Of a stretch of 64,000 nt of DNA, positions 27,186 through 35,840 are shown in pieces (position 1 is the stretch's first letter; every line of letters begins with the position of its first letter). A program made the position numbers and the translations under genes. Source of the stretch: Spirochaetales bacterium (GTDB lineage Bacteria > Spirochaetota > Spirochaetia > DSM-2461); assembly GCA_028533045.1 (NCBI GenBank), contig JAQQAP010000037.1, forward strand, positions 186,001 through 250,000. The letters run 5' to 3'. The notes beneath the pieces were generated by a model. The model saw only the letters and a list, made by a program, of their open reading frames with translations. It was not told the DNA's origin and did not search any database.

Positions 27186-27313
27186 ATCCCTAGCGGCCCA
27201 GGGATTGTAGGGGCGCGAAGCGGTCGCCCGGAGGGGGACGGGACCCCCGCAAAGCCCGGTGGCGGCGCAGCCGGCAGGGCCCCAACTTTTCACTGAACAG
27301 GGCTGGCTTTTTT
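27186..27313. other. GC-rich, multi-hairpin element
   Basis: A stretch of about 100 bp is extremely GC-rich inside AT-rich DNA and folds into consecutive hairpins: ATCCCT/AGGGAT (27186-27205), GGGCG/CGCCC (27211-27229), GGGGG/CCCCC around an ACGGGA loop (about 27234-27247), and GCCC/GGGC (about 27254-27280). AGCCGGC can pair with GCTGGCT (one G-U), which runs into seven T at 27308-27314. It could be a structured RNA with a terminator, or a dispersed palindromic repeat marking the edge of the accessory stretch. The open frame on the opposite strand has low-complexity composition and I reject it as a gene. Confidence 0.5.
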
Positions 27314-27353
27314 TCGCTATTAGGGCTATCTTTTTTCCTACAGGAGATAGTAA

Positions 27354-28367
27354 ATGGGAAAGATTTTGATTACGGGCGGGGCGGGCTATATTGCCTCCCA
27401 TACCAATGTGGAACTCATTGAGGCCGGTTATGAACTGGTCCTTTTGGACAACTTTTGCAACTCTTCCATGGAGTCGGTAAGACGGGTGGAGGAGCTAACC
27501 GGTAAGAAGGTTACTTTCTATGAGGCTGACTTAAAAGATATTGACGCCTTGAGAAAGGTCTTCGAGGCTGAGCCCGAGATTACGGGGGTTATCCACTTTG
27601 GGGCCCTTAAAGCGGTGGGTGAGTCGGTGGAAAAGCCGCTTATGTATTACGAGAATAACATTACCGGTTCTCTTAATCTCTATAAGGTTATGGGAGAGAC
27701 CGGTGTGAAACAGTTGGTATTCTCCTCTTCCGCTACGGTTTACGGTGATCCCGCTTCTGTACCGGTTAAGGAAGATTTTCCCACCCAGGCGACCAATCCC
27801 TACGGGCAGACCAAGTTAATGATGGAGCAGATTCTCATTGACGCGGCCAAGGCTCTTGGTTGGGATGTGACCATTTTACGCTATTTTAATCCTGTGGGAG
27901 CCCATGATTCCGGTCGAATAGGGGAAGATCCGGAGTATCCCAATAACCTGTTGCCCTTTGTTTCCCAGGTGGCGGCGGGAATCCGGGAAAAGGTGATGGT
28001 TTTTGGTAACGACTGGGATACTCCCGACGGTACGGGGGTGCGCGACTATATCCATGTGGTCGATTTGGCCAAGGCCCACGTTAAGGCTCTTGCCAAGCTG
28101 GCGGAGAAGGGCGGTGTTTCCATCTACAATATCGGAACCGGTAAGGGCTATTCCGTATTGGAAATGATCGAGGCTTTTTCAAAGGTGTGCGGCCATCAGA
28201 TTCCCTATGAGTTCGCTCCTCGACGCGCCGGCGATATTGCCACCGTTTACGGCGATCCCGCCCTGGCCTCAGCCGAGTTGGGATGGTCTGCCGAACTAGG
28301 ACTGGACGAGATGGTGGCCAGTGCCTGGAAGTGGCAGAGTATGAATCCCAAAGGGTATCGGGGTTAG
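27354..28367 (+). CDS. galE: UDP-glucose 4-epimerase
   Basis: This is an extended short-chain dehydrogenase of 337 residues (E. coli GalE has 338). It interconverts UDP-glucose and UDP-galactose with bound NAD. GGAGYIAS (7-14) is the dinucleotide loop. SSSATVYG contains the catalytic Ser/Thr, and the active-site YGQTK (Y-x3-K) lies near 149-153. GVRDYIHVVDLA is typical of GalE. AGGAG precedes the ATG and can be partly paired in CTATCT/AGATAG (27326-27350). The gene has a terminator and marks the return to core-like composition after the accessory stretch. Confidence 0.95.
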   Translation: MGKILITGGAGYIASHTNVELIEAGYELVLLDNFCNSSMESVRRVEELTGKKVTFYEADLKDIDALRKVFEAEPEITGVIHFGALKAVGESVEKPLMYYENNITGSLNLYKVMGETGVKQLVFSSSATVYGDPASVPVKEDFPTQATNPYGQTKLMMEQILIDAAKALGWDVTILRYFNPVGAHDSGRIGEDPEYPNNLLPFVSQVAAGIREKVMVFGNDWDTPDGTGVRDYIHVVDLAKAHVKALAKLAEKGGVSIYNIGTGKGYSVLEMIEAFSKVCGHQIPYEFAPRRAGDIATVYGDPALASAELGWSAELGLDEMVASAWKWQSMNPKGYRG

Positions 28368-28385
28368 GTCTTTCTTTTAATTCAT

Positions 28386-28412
28386 AAAGCGCTCCGCCGG
28401 GGCGCTTTTTTT
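28386..28412 (+). terminator. Terminator of galE
   Basis: AAAGCGCTCC and GGGGCGCTTT form a 10-bp stem (one T-G pair) with a 3-nt loop, followed by a run of T. Confidence 0.9.
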
Positions 28413-28415
28413 CTC

Positions 28416-28444
28416 TTGACAATGGGGCGCGAGAATATTATTTT
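28416..28444 (+). promoter_or_regulatory. Promoter of the rfu operon
   Basis: A perfect TTGACA (28416-28421), a 17-bp spacer and TATTTT (28439-28444). The predicted start is a few bases before the riboswitch P1 stem, as expected. Confidence 0.75.
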
Positions 28445-28454
28445 TAAGTAAAAT

Positions 28455-28581
28455 TATTCCTTTGGGGCAAGGTGCAATTCCTTACCGGCGGTTATAGCCC
28501 GCGACCCGCTTTCTTCCAACGAAGCGGTTGAATCGGTGAAATTCCGATGCCGACTGTTAAAGTCAGGACGGGAGAAGGATA
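28455..28581 (+). promoter_or_regulatory. FMN riboswitch (RFN element)
   Basis: The conserved RFN blocks are present in order: GGTGCAATTCCTTACCGGCGGT, split here as GGTG...TTCC and ACCGGCGGT; AGCCCGCGA; a variable stem CCGCTT/AAGCGG; CGGTGAAATTCCGATGCCGAC; then AGTCAGGACGGGAGAAGG. P1 closes as TATTCCTT (28455-28462) with AAGGATA (28575-28581). FMN binding normally shuts down riboflavin synthesis or uptake genes. Here it precedes the uptake operon. Confidence 0.96.
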
Positions 28582-28618
28582 TCTGCGGCAATCGTTCGAA
28601 TTGTCCCTTGGCTTTCTC

Positions 28619-28644
28619 CTCCAAAGTTTACCCAAAGCTTGGAG
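28619..28644 (+). promoter_or_regulatory. Ribosome-site-sequestering hairpin of the riboswitch
   Basis: CTCCAA (28619-28624) pairs with TTGGAG (28639-28644), which covers the GGAGG of rfuA. The segment TTCTCC (28614-28619) can instead pair with GGAGAA (28571-28576) in the aptamer's 3' strand, giving a plausible switch. There is no T-tract, so control is probably at translation. Confidence 0.6.
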
Positions 28645-28649
28645 GTTAT

Positions 28650-29672
28650 GTGTTTAATTCATTTTCTAAAAAGGTTTTATGGCTTTTTCTCACCCTTGTG
28701 GCTCTTATGTCACTTTCATGCCGTAAAGACGAGGTGTCTTCTAGTGCTTACACCATTGCGGTCTTTGTTCCCGGCGTTTTAGAGGGGAGTCCCACCTATG
28801 AACAGATGGATAGAGGCGTTCGTAAAGCGGCCGAAGAAAAGGGTGTTCCCGTCATTACCGTGGAAGCCGGATTTAATCAGGGCGAGTGGAAAGATAAACT
28901 GAGCGCCCTGGCGGCGGAAGGGAATTACAGTCTTATCGTTAGTTCCAATCCGGCTCTTTCTGCCCTATGCCGTGAGGTAAAAGAAGTTTTTCCCGCCCAG
29001 CAATTCCTTGTTCTCGACGGCGAAAATAAAGCGGACGATTCTCAGGCGGTCTTTGCCTACAATCATAAGGAGCAGGCCTTCCTGGCCGGTGTGCTGGCGG
29101 CCCGTGCCTCTCTCTCATCATTGGATAATCTTTCCGGTGAATATAAGTTGGGGCTGATTGCCGGTCAGACCTACCCGGATATGGAAAAATCCATTATTCC
29201 CGGTTACACCATGGGAATGAAGAGTGTCGACCCCCGTTTTGAACTGGATTTTCGTGTGGTGGGCAACTGGTACGATGCAGCTAAAGCTTCCGAGTTGGCC
29301 GACAGTATGTTCCGAAGCGGCGTTGATGTGATTCTTCCCATAGCAGGAGGGGCCAATCAGGGGGTCGTTTCCGAAGCCAAGCAAAAAGGAAAATATGTTG
29401 TGTGGTTTGATTCGGCCGGTACCGAACAGGCCCCCGGTGTTGTTCTGGGGAGTGCCATTGTTCGACAGGAAAAAGCGGCGGAAGAGATGGTCCTTGGGCT
29501 GATTGAGGGAACCATTGAACAGGGCGATCTTCGTATGGGAGATATTATCAGCGGTTATGTGTTGCTTGACCGGGAAGAGGAGGGTTACCTCAAACATGTT
29601 CCCGCCGAGGTACAGGAGAAAATCAATTTCCAGATTGATCAGTTTCTCAACGGCCGCTATAGTCTGGATTAA
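28650..29672 (+). CDS. rfuA: Riboflavin-binding lipoprotein, BMP family
   Basis: This is a 340-residue substrate-binding lipoprotein of the BMP/Med family, matching RfuA of the spirochaete riboflavin ABC importer. The start is a GTG 4 nt after GGAGG. A start further upstream would lie inside the riboswitch. The hydrophobic segment ends at Cys24 in LMSLSC. BMP landmarks include TIAVFVPG, NHKEQAFLAGVLAA, GLIAGQ, GYTMGMKSVDP and PIAGGANQGV. The FMN riboswitch upstream and the permease genes downstream support a riboflavin role. Ligand specificity is not proven by sequence alone. Confidence 0.88.
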   Translation: MFNSFSKKVLWLFLTLVALMSLSCRKDEVSSSAYTIAVFVPGVLEGSPTYEQMDRGVRKAAEEKGVPVITVEAGFNQGEWKDKLSALAAEGNYSLIVSSNPALSALCREVKEVFPAQQFLVLDGENKADDSQAVFAYNHKEQAFLAGVLAARASLSSLDNLSGEYKLGLIAGQTYPDMEKSIIPGYTMGMKSVDPRFELDFRVVGNWYDAAKASELADSMFRSGVDVILPIAGGANQGVVSEAKQKGKYVVWFDSAGTEQAPGVVLGSAIVRQEKAAEEMVLGLIEGTIEQGDLRMGDIISGYVLLDREEEGYLKHVPAEVQEKINFQIDQFLNGRYSLD

Positions 29673-29683
29673 GAAGAATCGCC

Positions 29684-31006
29684 ATGGGTAAAAGTACCGT
29701 CATTGAACTAAAGCATGTATCCAAGACTTTTGCCCTGAATGGCGTTAAAGCCTGTGATGATCTCTCCTTCACTTTGATTGAAGGGGAGCTTACCGTATTG
29801 ATGGGAGAGAACGGGGCGGGGAAGAGTACCCTCGCTTCTCTCCTGGAAGGATCGCTTAAGGAAGACGAGGGTGAGATTATTCACAGTGGCTTAGCAGGTG
29901 TTGTTCATCAAAAGCCTTTTTTCCCCAAGGACTTTACCGTACGGGACTCTGTATTTGGCGGAAATAAAGTGCTGGCTAAGTCACTACTTGGCTCAGCCAA
30001 AAAGGAGAGGAAGCAGCTTCAGACTGTCTTTGCCTCTCTGGGAATAGACCTAAGCCCCGATGAGCTTATGGGTAATCTACTTCCCTTTGAACACCAACAG
30101 GTTGAACTGGCCGAAAATATTCTTATGGGTAACAGGGTGATTCTTCTGGATGAGCCGGAGTTTCCCCGGCTTTCCGAGACAATTCAGCTTCTTAAAACAA
30201 AGGGAATTACTCCTCTTCTTATTACCCATAAGATCGATGAGGCCCTGGAATTGGCCAATCGGATTCTTGTTATGAGCAAGGGGCGCCTTGTTATGGATGA
30301 GCTTTCCCCCTCGGAGAACATCAAGGAAAGGCTTCTTTCTTCCCTTATGTCGGAAGGAACGGGAGAGCGCAGCACCCAAGTAAGCGGGGATTCCAAGGGA
30401 ATCATTCGGGTCATAGCCGGTTATCACGAGAGCGGTCTTTGGGATGAAGAACGACGGCTGGCGCAAGAGTTAGAAGGCTCCCGCTTTGGCTATATCCCTT
30501 CCGGGGACAGGCAGAAAGCCCTGGAAGAGAACTGGTCCCCCCTGGATAATTTTATGATACACGATCGAAAGGAGTTCCGAACTGGATTGGGCCTGCTCCA
30601 TAAGGGAAAATATTATGGCGAGGGGCTTCACCTTTTAAAGGGCCATGGTATACGCTTTGAAAAGGGTGACCGTATGAAGCATCTGTCCGGGGGGAACCGC
30701 AAGAAGGTTCTCCTTATAAGAGAATTTCGGCGGAAGGGAACGACCATACTCCTCTCCGAACCATCCACGGCGCTGGATCTATCCAATCGGTCCTTCCTTT
30801 ATGAACAGATTTTTCAGGCTAGGGAAGAGGGTAAGGAAATCATTGTTCTCACCGCCGATGGGGAAGAAGCCCTGTATCTGGGGGACGAAATAACTCCCCT
30901 GTACAAGGGCAAACGGGAAAGGACTTTTAAAAAGGGTGATTTAGACCTTAAAGCGTTAACATTAATGATGGGAGGAGGCAGGTTTGAAAAGGCTGATGAA
31001 AAATAA
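29684..31006 (+). CDS. rfuB: Riboflavin ABC transporter, duplicated ATPase subunit with degenerate second half
   Basis: This is a 440-residue protein made of two ABC ATPase halves, shorter than the roughly 500 or more usual for this family. The first half has Walker A GENGAGKST (41-49), Walker B VILLDEP and a weak signature (LPFEHQQ in place of LSxGQQQ). The second half keeps a good signature (LSGGNRKKV) and a Walker B-like region (TILLSEPSTALD) but I find no Walker A, so it cannot bind ATP in the usual way. The composite ATP site would use Walker A of the first half and the signature of the second. It follows rfuA by 11 bp and overlaps rfuC. Confidence 0.88.
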   Translation: MGKSTVIELKHVSKTFALNGVKACDDLSFTLIEGELTVLMGENGAGKSTLASLLEGSLKEDEGEIIHSGLAGVVHQKPFFPKDFTVRDSVFGGNKVLAKSLLGSAKKERKQLQTVFASLGIDLSPDELMGNLLPFEHQQVELAENILMGNRVILLDEPEFPRLSETIQLLKTKGITPLLITHKIDEALELANRILVMSKGRLVMDELSPSENIKERLLSSLMSEGTGERSTQVSGDSKGIIRVIAGYHESGLWDEERRLAQELEGSRFGYIPSGDRQKALEENWSPLDNFMIHDRKEFRTGLGLLHKGKYYGEGLHLLKGHGIRFEKGDRMKHLSGGNRKKVLLIREFRRKGTTILLSEPSTALDLSNRSFLYEQIFQAREEGKEIIVLTADGEEALYLGDEITPLYKGKRERTFKKGDLDLKALTLMMGGGRFEKADEK

Positions 31007-31994
31007 ATTCTTTTTTGTTCTCCTCATGATGGGGGGAGCGTATCTCTTCTCGACCCTCCTTATTGCTCTCTTCTTTAGGCCTGTCTCCGCCGGATTGGAA
31101 ACCTTTTTTCTCGCTCCCTTTACCCATAGGCTATCATTGGGGAACTGGCTTAACCGGGCTACCCTGTATATGTTTAGCGGTTCCGCCGTTGTTTTGGCTT
31201 TTCAGGGGGGTGAGTTTAATCTGGGCGGTGAAGGGCAGATATGCCTGGGCGGATTGGTCACGGTAATCTTTTTTTCCTTTTGGGAACCAGTCTGGGCCCT
31301 GGGTGGTATGGCTCTGGCCTTTCTCTTTTCCGCCCTGGCTTCCGGTCTTTTAAGCGCCCTTTCGGGAGTCATAAAGAATCGAACCGGCTTGAGCGAAGTG
31401 ATTACCACCTACCTGTTATCCATGGGGGTGGTCGTTTTCTCCCGATATTTTATTACAGGTCCCTTTAAGGATGAGACCAGTTATTTGGTAACAACCCCTC
31501 CCATTCCGGAGGCCTATAGACTGGGGGAGATTCTCCCTCCCTCTCACCTTAATATTACCTTTTTCTTTGCCCTCCTTCTCATTGTCCTTTTACACCTCTT
31601 TCTTTATCACCATCCCGGGGGCTATGAGTGGCGCCTCTGCGGAATCAACAGCGACTTTGCTGTTTATTGTGGAATTGACAGAAGGGCCCAACGAATTAAA
31701 ACACTCTTTTCCAGTGGGGCCTTGAACGGGTTTACCGGCAGTATCTTAATATTGGGAACCACCCACCGGGGGATTCAGGATTTCTTCTCCGGATACGGCT
31801 GGAACGGTATTGCCGTTTCCCTAATAGGGGGGAACAATCCTCTTCTCCTCCTGCCTTCGTCACTTTTCTTTTCCCACATAGCCCAGGGTACGGAAAAAAT
31901 GGAGATTATTGGTCAGTTTCCCTATCCTCTGGACGGTTTTATTATGGGGCTGGTCTTTCTGGTGGTGACTTCCGGGAGGCTGGGACGTGATTGA
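30984..31994 (+). CDS. rfuC: Riboflavin ABC transporter permease 1
   Basis: This is a 336-residue inner-membrane permease of the branched-chain/BMP type (BPD_transp_2), with about eight to nine hydrophobic segments. FNLGGEGQICLGG near residue 75 and SGVIKNRTGLSEVITTYLLS are typical. I use the TTG at 30984 because AGGAGG lies 5 nt upstream. An ATG 12 bp further in is an alternative. It begins inside the rfuB end and overlaps rfuD by 8 bp, so the subunits are translationally coupled. Confidence 0.88.
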   Translation: MKRLMKNKFFFVLLMMGGAYLFSTLLIALFFRPVSAGLETFFLAPFTHRLSLGNWLNRATLYMFSGSAVVLAFQGGEFNLGGEGQICLGGLVTVIFFSFWEPVWALGGMALAFLFSALASGLLSALSGVIKNRTGLSEVITTYLLSMGVVVFSRYFITGPFKDETSYLVTTPPIPEAYRLGEILPPSHLNITFFFALLLIVLLHLFLYHHPGGYEWRLCGINSDFAVYCGIDRRAQRIKTLFSSGALNGFTGSILILGTTHRGIQDFFSGYGWNGIAVSLIGGNNPLLLLPSSLFFSHIAQGTEKMEIIGQFPYPLDGFIMGLVFLVVTSGRLGRD

Positions 31995-32817
31995 ATCCTT
32001 TATCTCTCTGCTCATCCCTTTGCTGCTTGCCACCTTGGGAGGACTCTATTCGGAAAAAGCGGGGATACTGAATATTTCCCTGGAAGGGCTTTTAATCACA
32101 TCGGCGTTTTATTCTCTGGCCGTTCTTTCCTTTAGCGGTTCCCTATTCCTGGGGATATTGGCGGGTGTTATGGCTTCTCTTTTGTTAACCCTTTTGTTTA
32201 TCCTGTCCACTTTGGTTTTAAAGAGCGACCCCTTTGTGAGCGGCTTGGGAATAAATATTCTGGCCTATCCTTTGGTCTTGAGTTCTTCCCGTTTGCTTTT
32301 TGGAACGGAAGGAACGGTGAGGCCGGAGAATATTCCCGTGCCCGGGACGGCTCTCTTTTTCGTTCTGGCCCTTTTACTTCTTCTATTTACGCTCATCTTT
32401 TTTGGCAGGACCAATCCGGGTCGTCTCATCGCCTATTGTGGCGGTAGTGAAGAGAGAATTTGCCAAAAAGGGCACTCTCCCCAAAGAATCAAATTTTTCG
32501 CCCTCCTGTTGGGGTCCTGTTTTGTCGGGGTGGCCGGAGCGTCACTTTCTCTGCCCCTTGGGGTATTTGTACCGGGAATGTCCGCCGGTAAGGGTTGGCT
32601 GGCCCTGGTCGCCGTGTACCTGGCCGGAGGAAGGGGGAAAGGTGTCTTTCCTGCGGTGGCTCTTTTTGCCTTTTTTGAACTGATGGCGGTAAATCTGCAG
32701 CAATTTAACTCCCTTCCTCACGATTTGGTTCTTTCCATACCCTATTTTCTTACCCTTCTGGTAACGACACTCTTAAAAATGTTTAAAAAAAAACATAAAT
32801 CCGTTAGAAACAGATGA
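31987..32817 (+). CDS. rfuD: Riboflavin ABC transporter permease 2
   Basis: This is a 276-residue permease paired with RfuC, with about eight hydrophobic segments. The N-terminus has the family pattern LGGLYSEKAGILNISLEGLL. The start is GTG with GGGAGG upstream. It is the last gene of the riboswitch-controlled operon. No terminator hairpin is visible before the next promoter. Confidence 0.88.
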   Translation: MIESFISLLIPLLLATLGGLYSEKAGILNISLEGLLITSAFYSLAVLSFSGSLFLGILAGVMASLLLTLLFILSTLVLKSDPFVSGLGINILAYPLVLSSSRLLFGTEGTVRPENIPVPGTALFFVLALLLLLFTLIFFGRTNPGRLIAYCGGSEERICQKGHSPQRIKFFALLLGSCFVGVAGASLSLPLGVFVPGMSAGKGWLALVAVYLAGGRGKGVFPAVALFAFFELMAVNLQQFNSLPHDLVLSIPYFLTLLVTTLLKMFKKKHKSVRNR

Positions 32818-32842
32818 AATAATTTGTGCGATTTTGTATGAT
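32814..32842 (+). promoter_or_regulatory. Possible promoter of the Na/Pi cotransporter gene
   Basis: ATGAAA (32814-32819), a 17-bp spacer and TATGAT (32837-32842), overlapping the rfuD stop. The boxes are moderate matches. Confidence 0.35.
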
Positions 32843-32884
32843 AGGAAAAGATTCGAGCTTCATCTTTGAAGGGGAGATTTAAGA

Positions 32885-34543
32885 ATGACTTTATTTCAGC
32901 AGATTTTGAATAGCCTGTTGCAACTATTAGGTGCCCTGGGGCTTTTCCTATTGGGTATGAGAATGATGAGTGACGGGCTTCAGAAAGCCTCAAGTGACAG
33001 GATGGAGGCCATTCTTAACGGTCTTACCTCCAATCGCTTCATGGCACTCTTTACCGGATTTATCGTTACCGCCATAATTCAGTCCTCTTCGGCCACTACC
33101 GTAATGGTTGTGGGCTTTGTAAATGCCGGCCTGATGACTCTCGTCCAGTCCATAGGGGTTATTATGGGGGCCAATATCGGTACCACCATCACCGGTTGGC
33201 TTGTATCCATTTTGGGATTTAAAGTCAGCATGACCTCCCTTTCCATACCTATCATCGGTATTGGTATGCCCCTTTTCTTTTCCAAGAATTCAAAACGCCG
33301 CCATTGGGGTGAAGTGATTCTGGGATTCGGTCTCCTCTTTTTGGGACTCTCTTACATGAAGGGGGTATTTCCCAAACCCGACGCAGAAAGCATCTCCTTT
33401 CTCGCGCCCCTCTCATCTTTGGGCTTCCTCTCTACCATTCTCTTTGTTTTGGCCGGTACCTTGCTTACCATTATCGTTCACTCCTCCAGTGCGTCCATGG
33501 CTATTACTCTTACATTGGCCTATGGTCATGTCATCCCCTTTGAATCGGCAGCGGCAATGATTCTGGGGAGCAATATCGGTACGACGATCGATGCCCTGCT
33601 GGCAGGTATTGGAGCAAGGCTCAGCGCTCGTAGGACGGCAATGGTACATATTCTCTTTAATATTGCCGGTTCCATTGTGGCTTTGATTTTCTTCAAGCCC
33701 TACCTGGCTCTGGCTTGTGCCATTATTCCCGGCGATGATATTACGGCCCAGTTAGCCGCATTTCATACTCTTTTTAATATCATCAACACGGTCCTTTTTA
33801 TCGGTTTTGTGCCCCAGATTGCCAAGCTGGTAGAAAAAATCGTCCGTAAGGACGGCCGTGATGAAGACGAAGATTATTCCATCGAATACATGGATATTAC
33901 CCTGCAGAATGTTTCCGATTTTAATATGCTCCGCGGTAGAAAAGAAGTATCCTCCATGATTGATAAAGTGGATGTCATGTTTAACAACTTCATGAGTTTT
34001 ATTAAGGAACCCAAGAACCGAGTTAATGATATTTTGGAAGAGCAGAAGAGACAGGAACATATCACCGATCTGATGGAAGAGGAACTGACCAAGTTCTTTA
34101 TCCTTTGTTCGGCGGAAAGTCAGGACAAGGATTTCCAGAATAAAATCACCGCTTTAATAAGAATTGTCAATGAACTGGAAAGCATCGGTGACAGCTGTTA
34201 CAACCTCATGATCTTTGCCAACAAGATGCAGGAAAAGAAAATCAAGTGCCATAAGGATTCCTTTGCCCAGATCGAAGCTTACGGGAAGGATGTTCAGCAG
34301 TTTCTCATACTCATTAAAGAGTACGACCTTGATGCTCCCGATGAAGAGTCTCTCAAAAAGGCTTATGAGCTCGAAAAGGTCATCAACAAACAGAGGAAAG
34401 ATCTTAAGAAGCGGGCCCGAAAACTTATGAATTCCGGAGAAAATATAAAAGGGGAGCTTCTCTTTATCGATATGGTGCGCTATATTGAACAAATAGGTGA
34501 TTATTGTCTTAATATCGCCGAAGCATTAAAGGAAGGTTACTAG
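32885..34543 (+). CDS. Na+/phosphate cotransporter with PhoU-like tail
   Basis: This is a 552-residue membrane protein of the NptA/PF02690 family. Two inverted membrane repeats carry the signatures QSSSATT (about 59-65) and HSSSASM (about 200-206), each followed by a GANIGTT or GSNIGTT loop. From about residue 335 a soluble helical PhoU-like domain extends to the C-terminus. Such proteins take up phosphate with sodium, or export it, and the PhoU tail may set activity. GGGGAG precedes the ATG. The FecR gene follows after 6 bp. Confidence 0.9.
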   Translation: MTLFQQILNSLLQLLGALGLFLLGMRMMSDGLQKASSDRMEAILNGLTSNRFMALFTGFIVTAIIQSSSATTVMVVGFVNAGLMTLVQSIGVIMGANIGTTITGWLVSILGFKVSMTSLSIPIIGIGMPLFFSKNSKRRHWGEVILGFGLLFLGLSYMKGVFPKPDAESISFLAPLSSLGFLSTILFVLAGTLLTIIVHSSSASMAITLTLAYGHVIPFESAAAMILGSNIGTTIDALLAGIGARLSARRTAMVHILFNIAGSIVALIFFKPYLALACAIIPGDDITAQLAAFHTLFNIINTVLFIGFVPQIAKLVEKIVRKDGRDEDEDYSIEYMDITLQNVSDFNMLRGRKEVSSMIDKVDVMFNNFMSFIKEPKNRVNDILEEQKRQEHITDLMEEELTKFFILCSAESQDKDFQNKITALIRIVNELESIGDSCYNLMIFANKMQEKKIKCHKDSFAQIEAYGKDVQQFLILIKEYDLDAPDEESLKKAYELEKVINKQRKDLKKRARKLMNSGENIKGELLFIDMVRYIEQIGDYCLNIAEALKEGY

Positions 34544-34549
34544 AAACGG

Positions 34550-35833
34550 ATGAAGCAGTCAGAACGTCCCTCACCGCATAATAGGAGAAAGTCAGTCGAG
34601 AATGGTGCCGAGAAGAGCAAACATTCCATGCCTAAAGCCGTCAAGTACGGTCTGATATTACTGGCCGGTGCAGCGTTTGCTCTGATTCTTTTGGGGCTCT
34701 ACTCCTGGTTTATCGACCCCTATGATGGCTATGGTGAACCGGAAGACTTACCTCCCGTTAAAATATCCGGTAAGGATGTTTTCATAACAGGAATATCCGG
34801 TGAAGTCTACATTATCCGCAATGACCGGATCATAAATGCCGATATCGGCGATCCCCTTAAAGAAGGGGATGTTCTTAAAGTCGTTGATCAGTCATACTGT
34901 CAGATTCAGTTCTCCGATCGCGGTACGGCCGGTTTGGATAGTAATACGGTTATGCTTATGAAAAAGCTGGTTAACGCCCAGAAGGATATGCAAATCCGAA
35001 CGGAAGTCTTAATGGGATCCATGCTTTACCGGGTTAATCACTTAACAGAGACCGATGAGTTTAAGGTTGAAGCCGACGGTGTCCTTTATGATGTGAAGGG
35101 AACCGAATTCCTCGTTTCAAGTACGGCCGACGGCACTTTGCTCGCCGTGGAAGAGGGGCTGGTGCACTATACCGTGGACGGTGAAGAATACGATGAGCCG
35201 CTGGTTGCCACCGGTGAGCAGGTCTTTATTACTAAGGATGACCGGAGCGATGCCAAGGTTTATCCCATGGGCGAGAGCGCCGCTTTAAGGGTGGAAAACC
35301 TTAAGGGAATTGATCAACTTTCAACCGATTCCGGTTCCTGGCCTGTTACGGTTGTTCTGGAAACATCACCCGTTGGGGCGGATATTTATCTTGATGGTCG
35401 GAAGATTGCTACTGGACTGTTCTCGGGACTTTTTAATGTGGGAAGTGAACTGGATTTCCTTGTAAGAAAACGAGGTTATGTGGATGAAACTCTCCACCTG
35501 GTTATTTCACAGGGAGATGACAAAATTTACCTTGTCGAACTTGAGCCTGCCGATTTGGAAACAACAATGGATGAGAGCGGCAGTGTGGAATCGTTTGAAG
35601 GAATTCTCGAACGGATGCGTCAGCAATATACCATTGAATTGGAAGAGGCCCAAACTCGTTTCGACCGGGAAATCTCTAGAAAAAACAGTGAAATAAACTC
35701 TCTTGCCGAGGAAAAAACGCAATTGTCCCGGGATAAGAAAGACCTTGAAGATCAGATGGAACAAAAGCAGGAAGAGGTGGTAGAGCTTCGAAAGCTTATG
35801 ACCCAAATACAAGAATTGTCTAACCAGGAGTAA
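34550..35833 (+). CDS. FecR-domain/PEGA membrane protein with coiled coil
   Basis: This is a 427-residue protein with a basic cytoplasmic head (about 1-30), one membrane span (about 31-53), then a FecR-type beta domain (about 75-205; GDPLKEGDVL, GSMLYRV, VKGTEFLV). A PEGA domain follows (about 265-335; VTVVLETSPVGADIYLDGRKIATG). A heptad-rich coiled coil (about 350-425) ends the protein. FecR domains outside iron signalling are common in spirochaete envelope proteins. No ECF sigma factor is nearby, so FecR-style anti-sigma control is unlikely. It may organise the periplasm or sense envelope state. Confidence 0.8.
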   Translation: MKQSERPSPHNRRKSVENGAEKSKHSMPKAVKYGLILLAGAAFALILLGLYSWFIDPYDGYGEPEDLPPVKISGKDVFITGISGEVYIIRNDRIINADIGDPLKEGDVLKVVDQSYCQIQFSDRGTAGLDSNTVMLMKKLVNAQKDMQIRTEVLMGSMLYRVNHLTETDEFKVEADGVLYDVKGTEFLVSSTADGTLLAVEEGLVHYTVDGEEYDEPLVATGEQVFITKDDRSDAKVYPMGESAALRVENLKGIDQLSTDSGSWPVTVVLETSPVGADIYLDGRKIATGLFSGLFNVGSELDFLVRKRGYVDETLHLVISQGDDKIYLVELEPADLETTMDESGSVESFEGILERMRQQYTIELEEAQTRFDREISRKNSEINSLAEEKTQLSRDKKDLEDQMEQKQEEVVELRKLMTQIQELSNQE

Positions 35834-35840
35834 AAACTTA

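Noticed and set aside
27113..27353. A copy of the tRNA-Arg 3' end as an att site closing the accessory stretch
   Set aside because: I looked for the T-arm and acceptor sequence near the right edge and found no match.
27090..27401. Minus-strand open frame over the GC-rich element and galE start
   Set aside because: The composition is that of a hairpin-rich GC element, it overlaps two genes, and it has no ribosome site.
28536..28649. Upstream ATG extension of rfuA
   Set aside because: It lies inside the FMN aptamer. GTG 28650 has a strong ribosome site and gives a proper lipoprotein signal.
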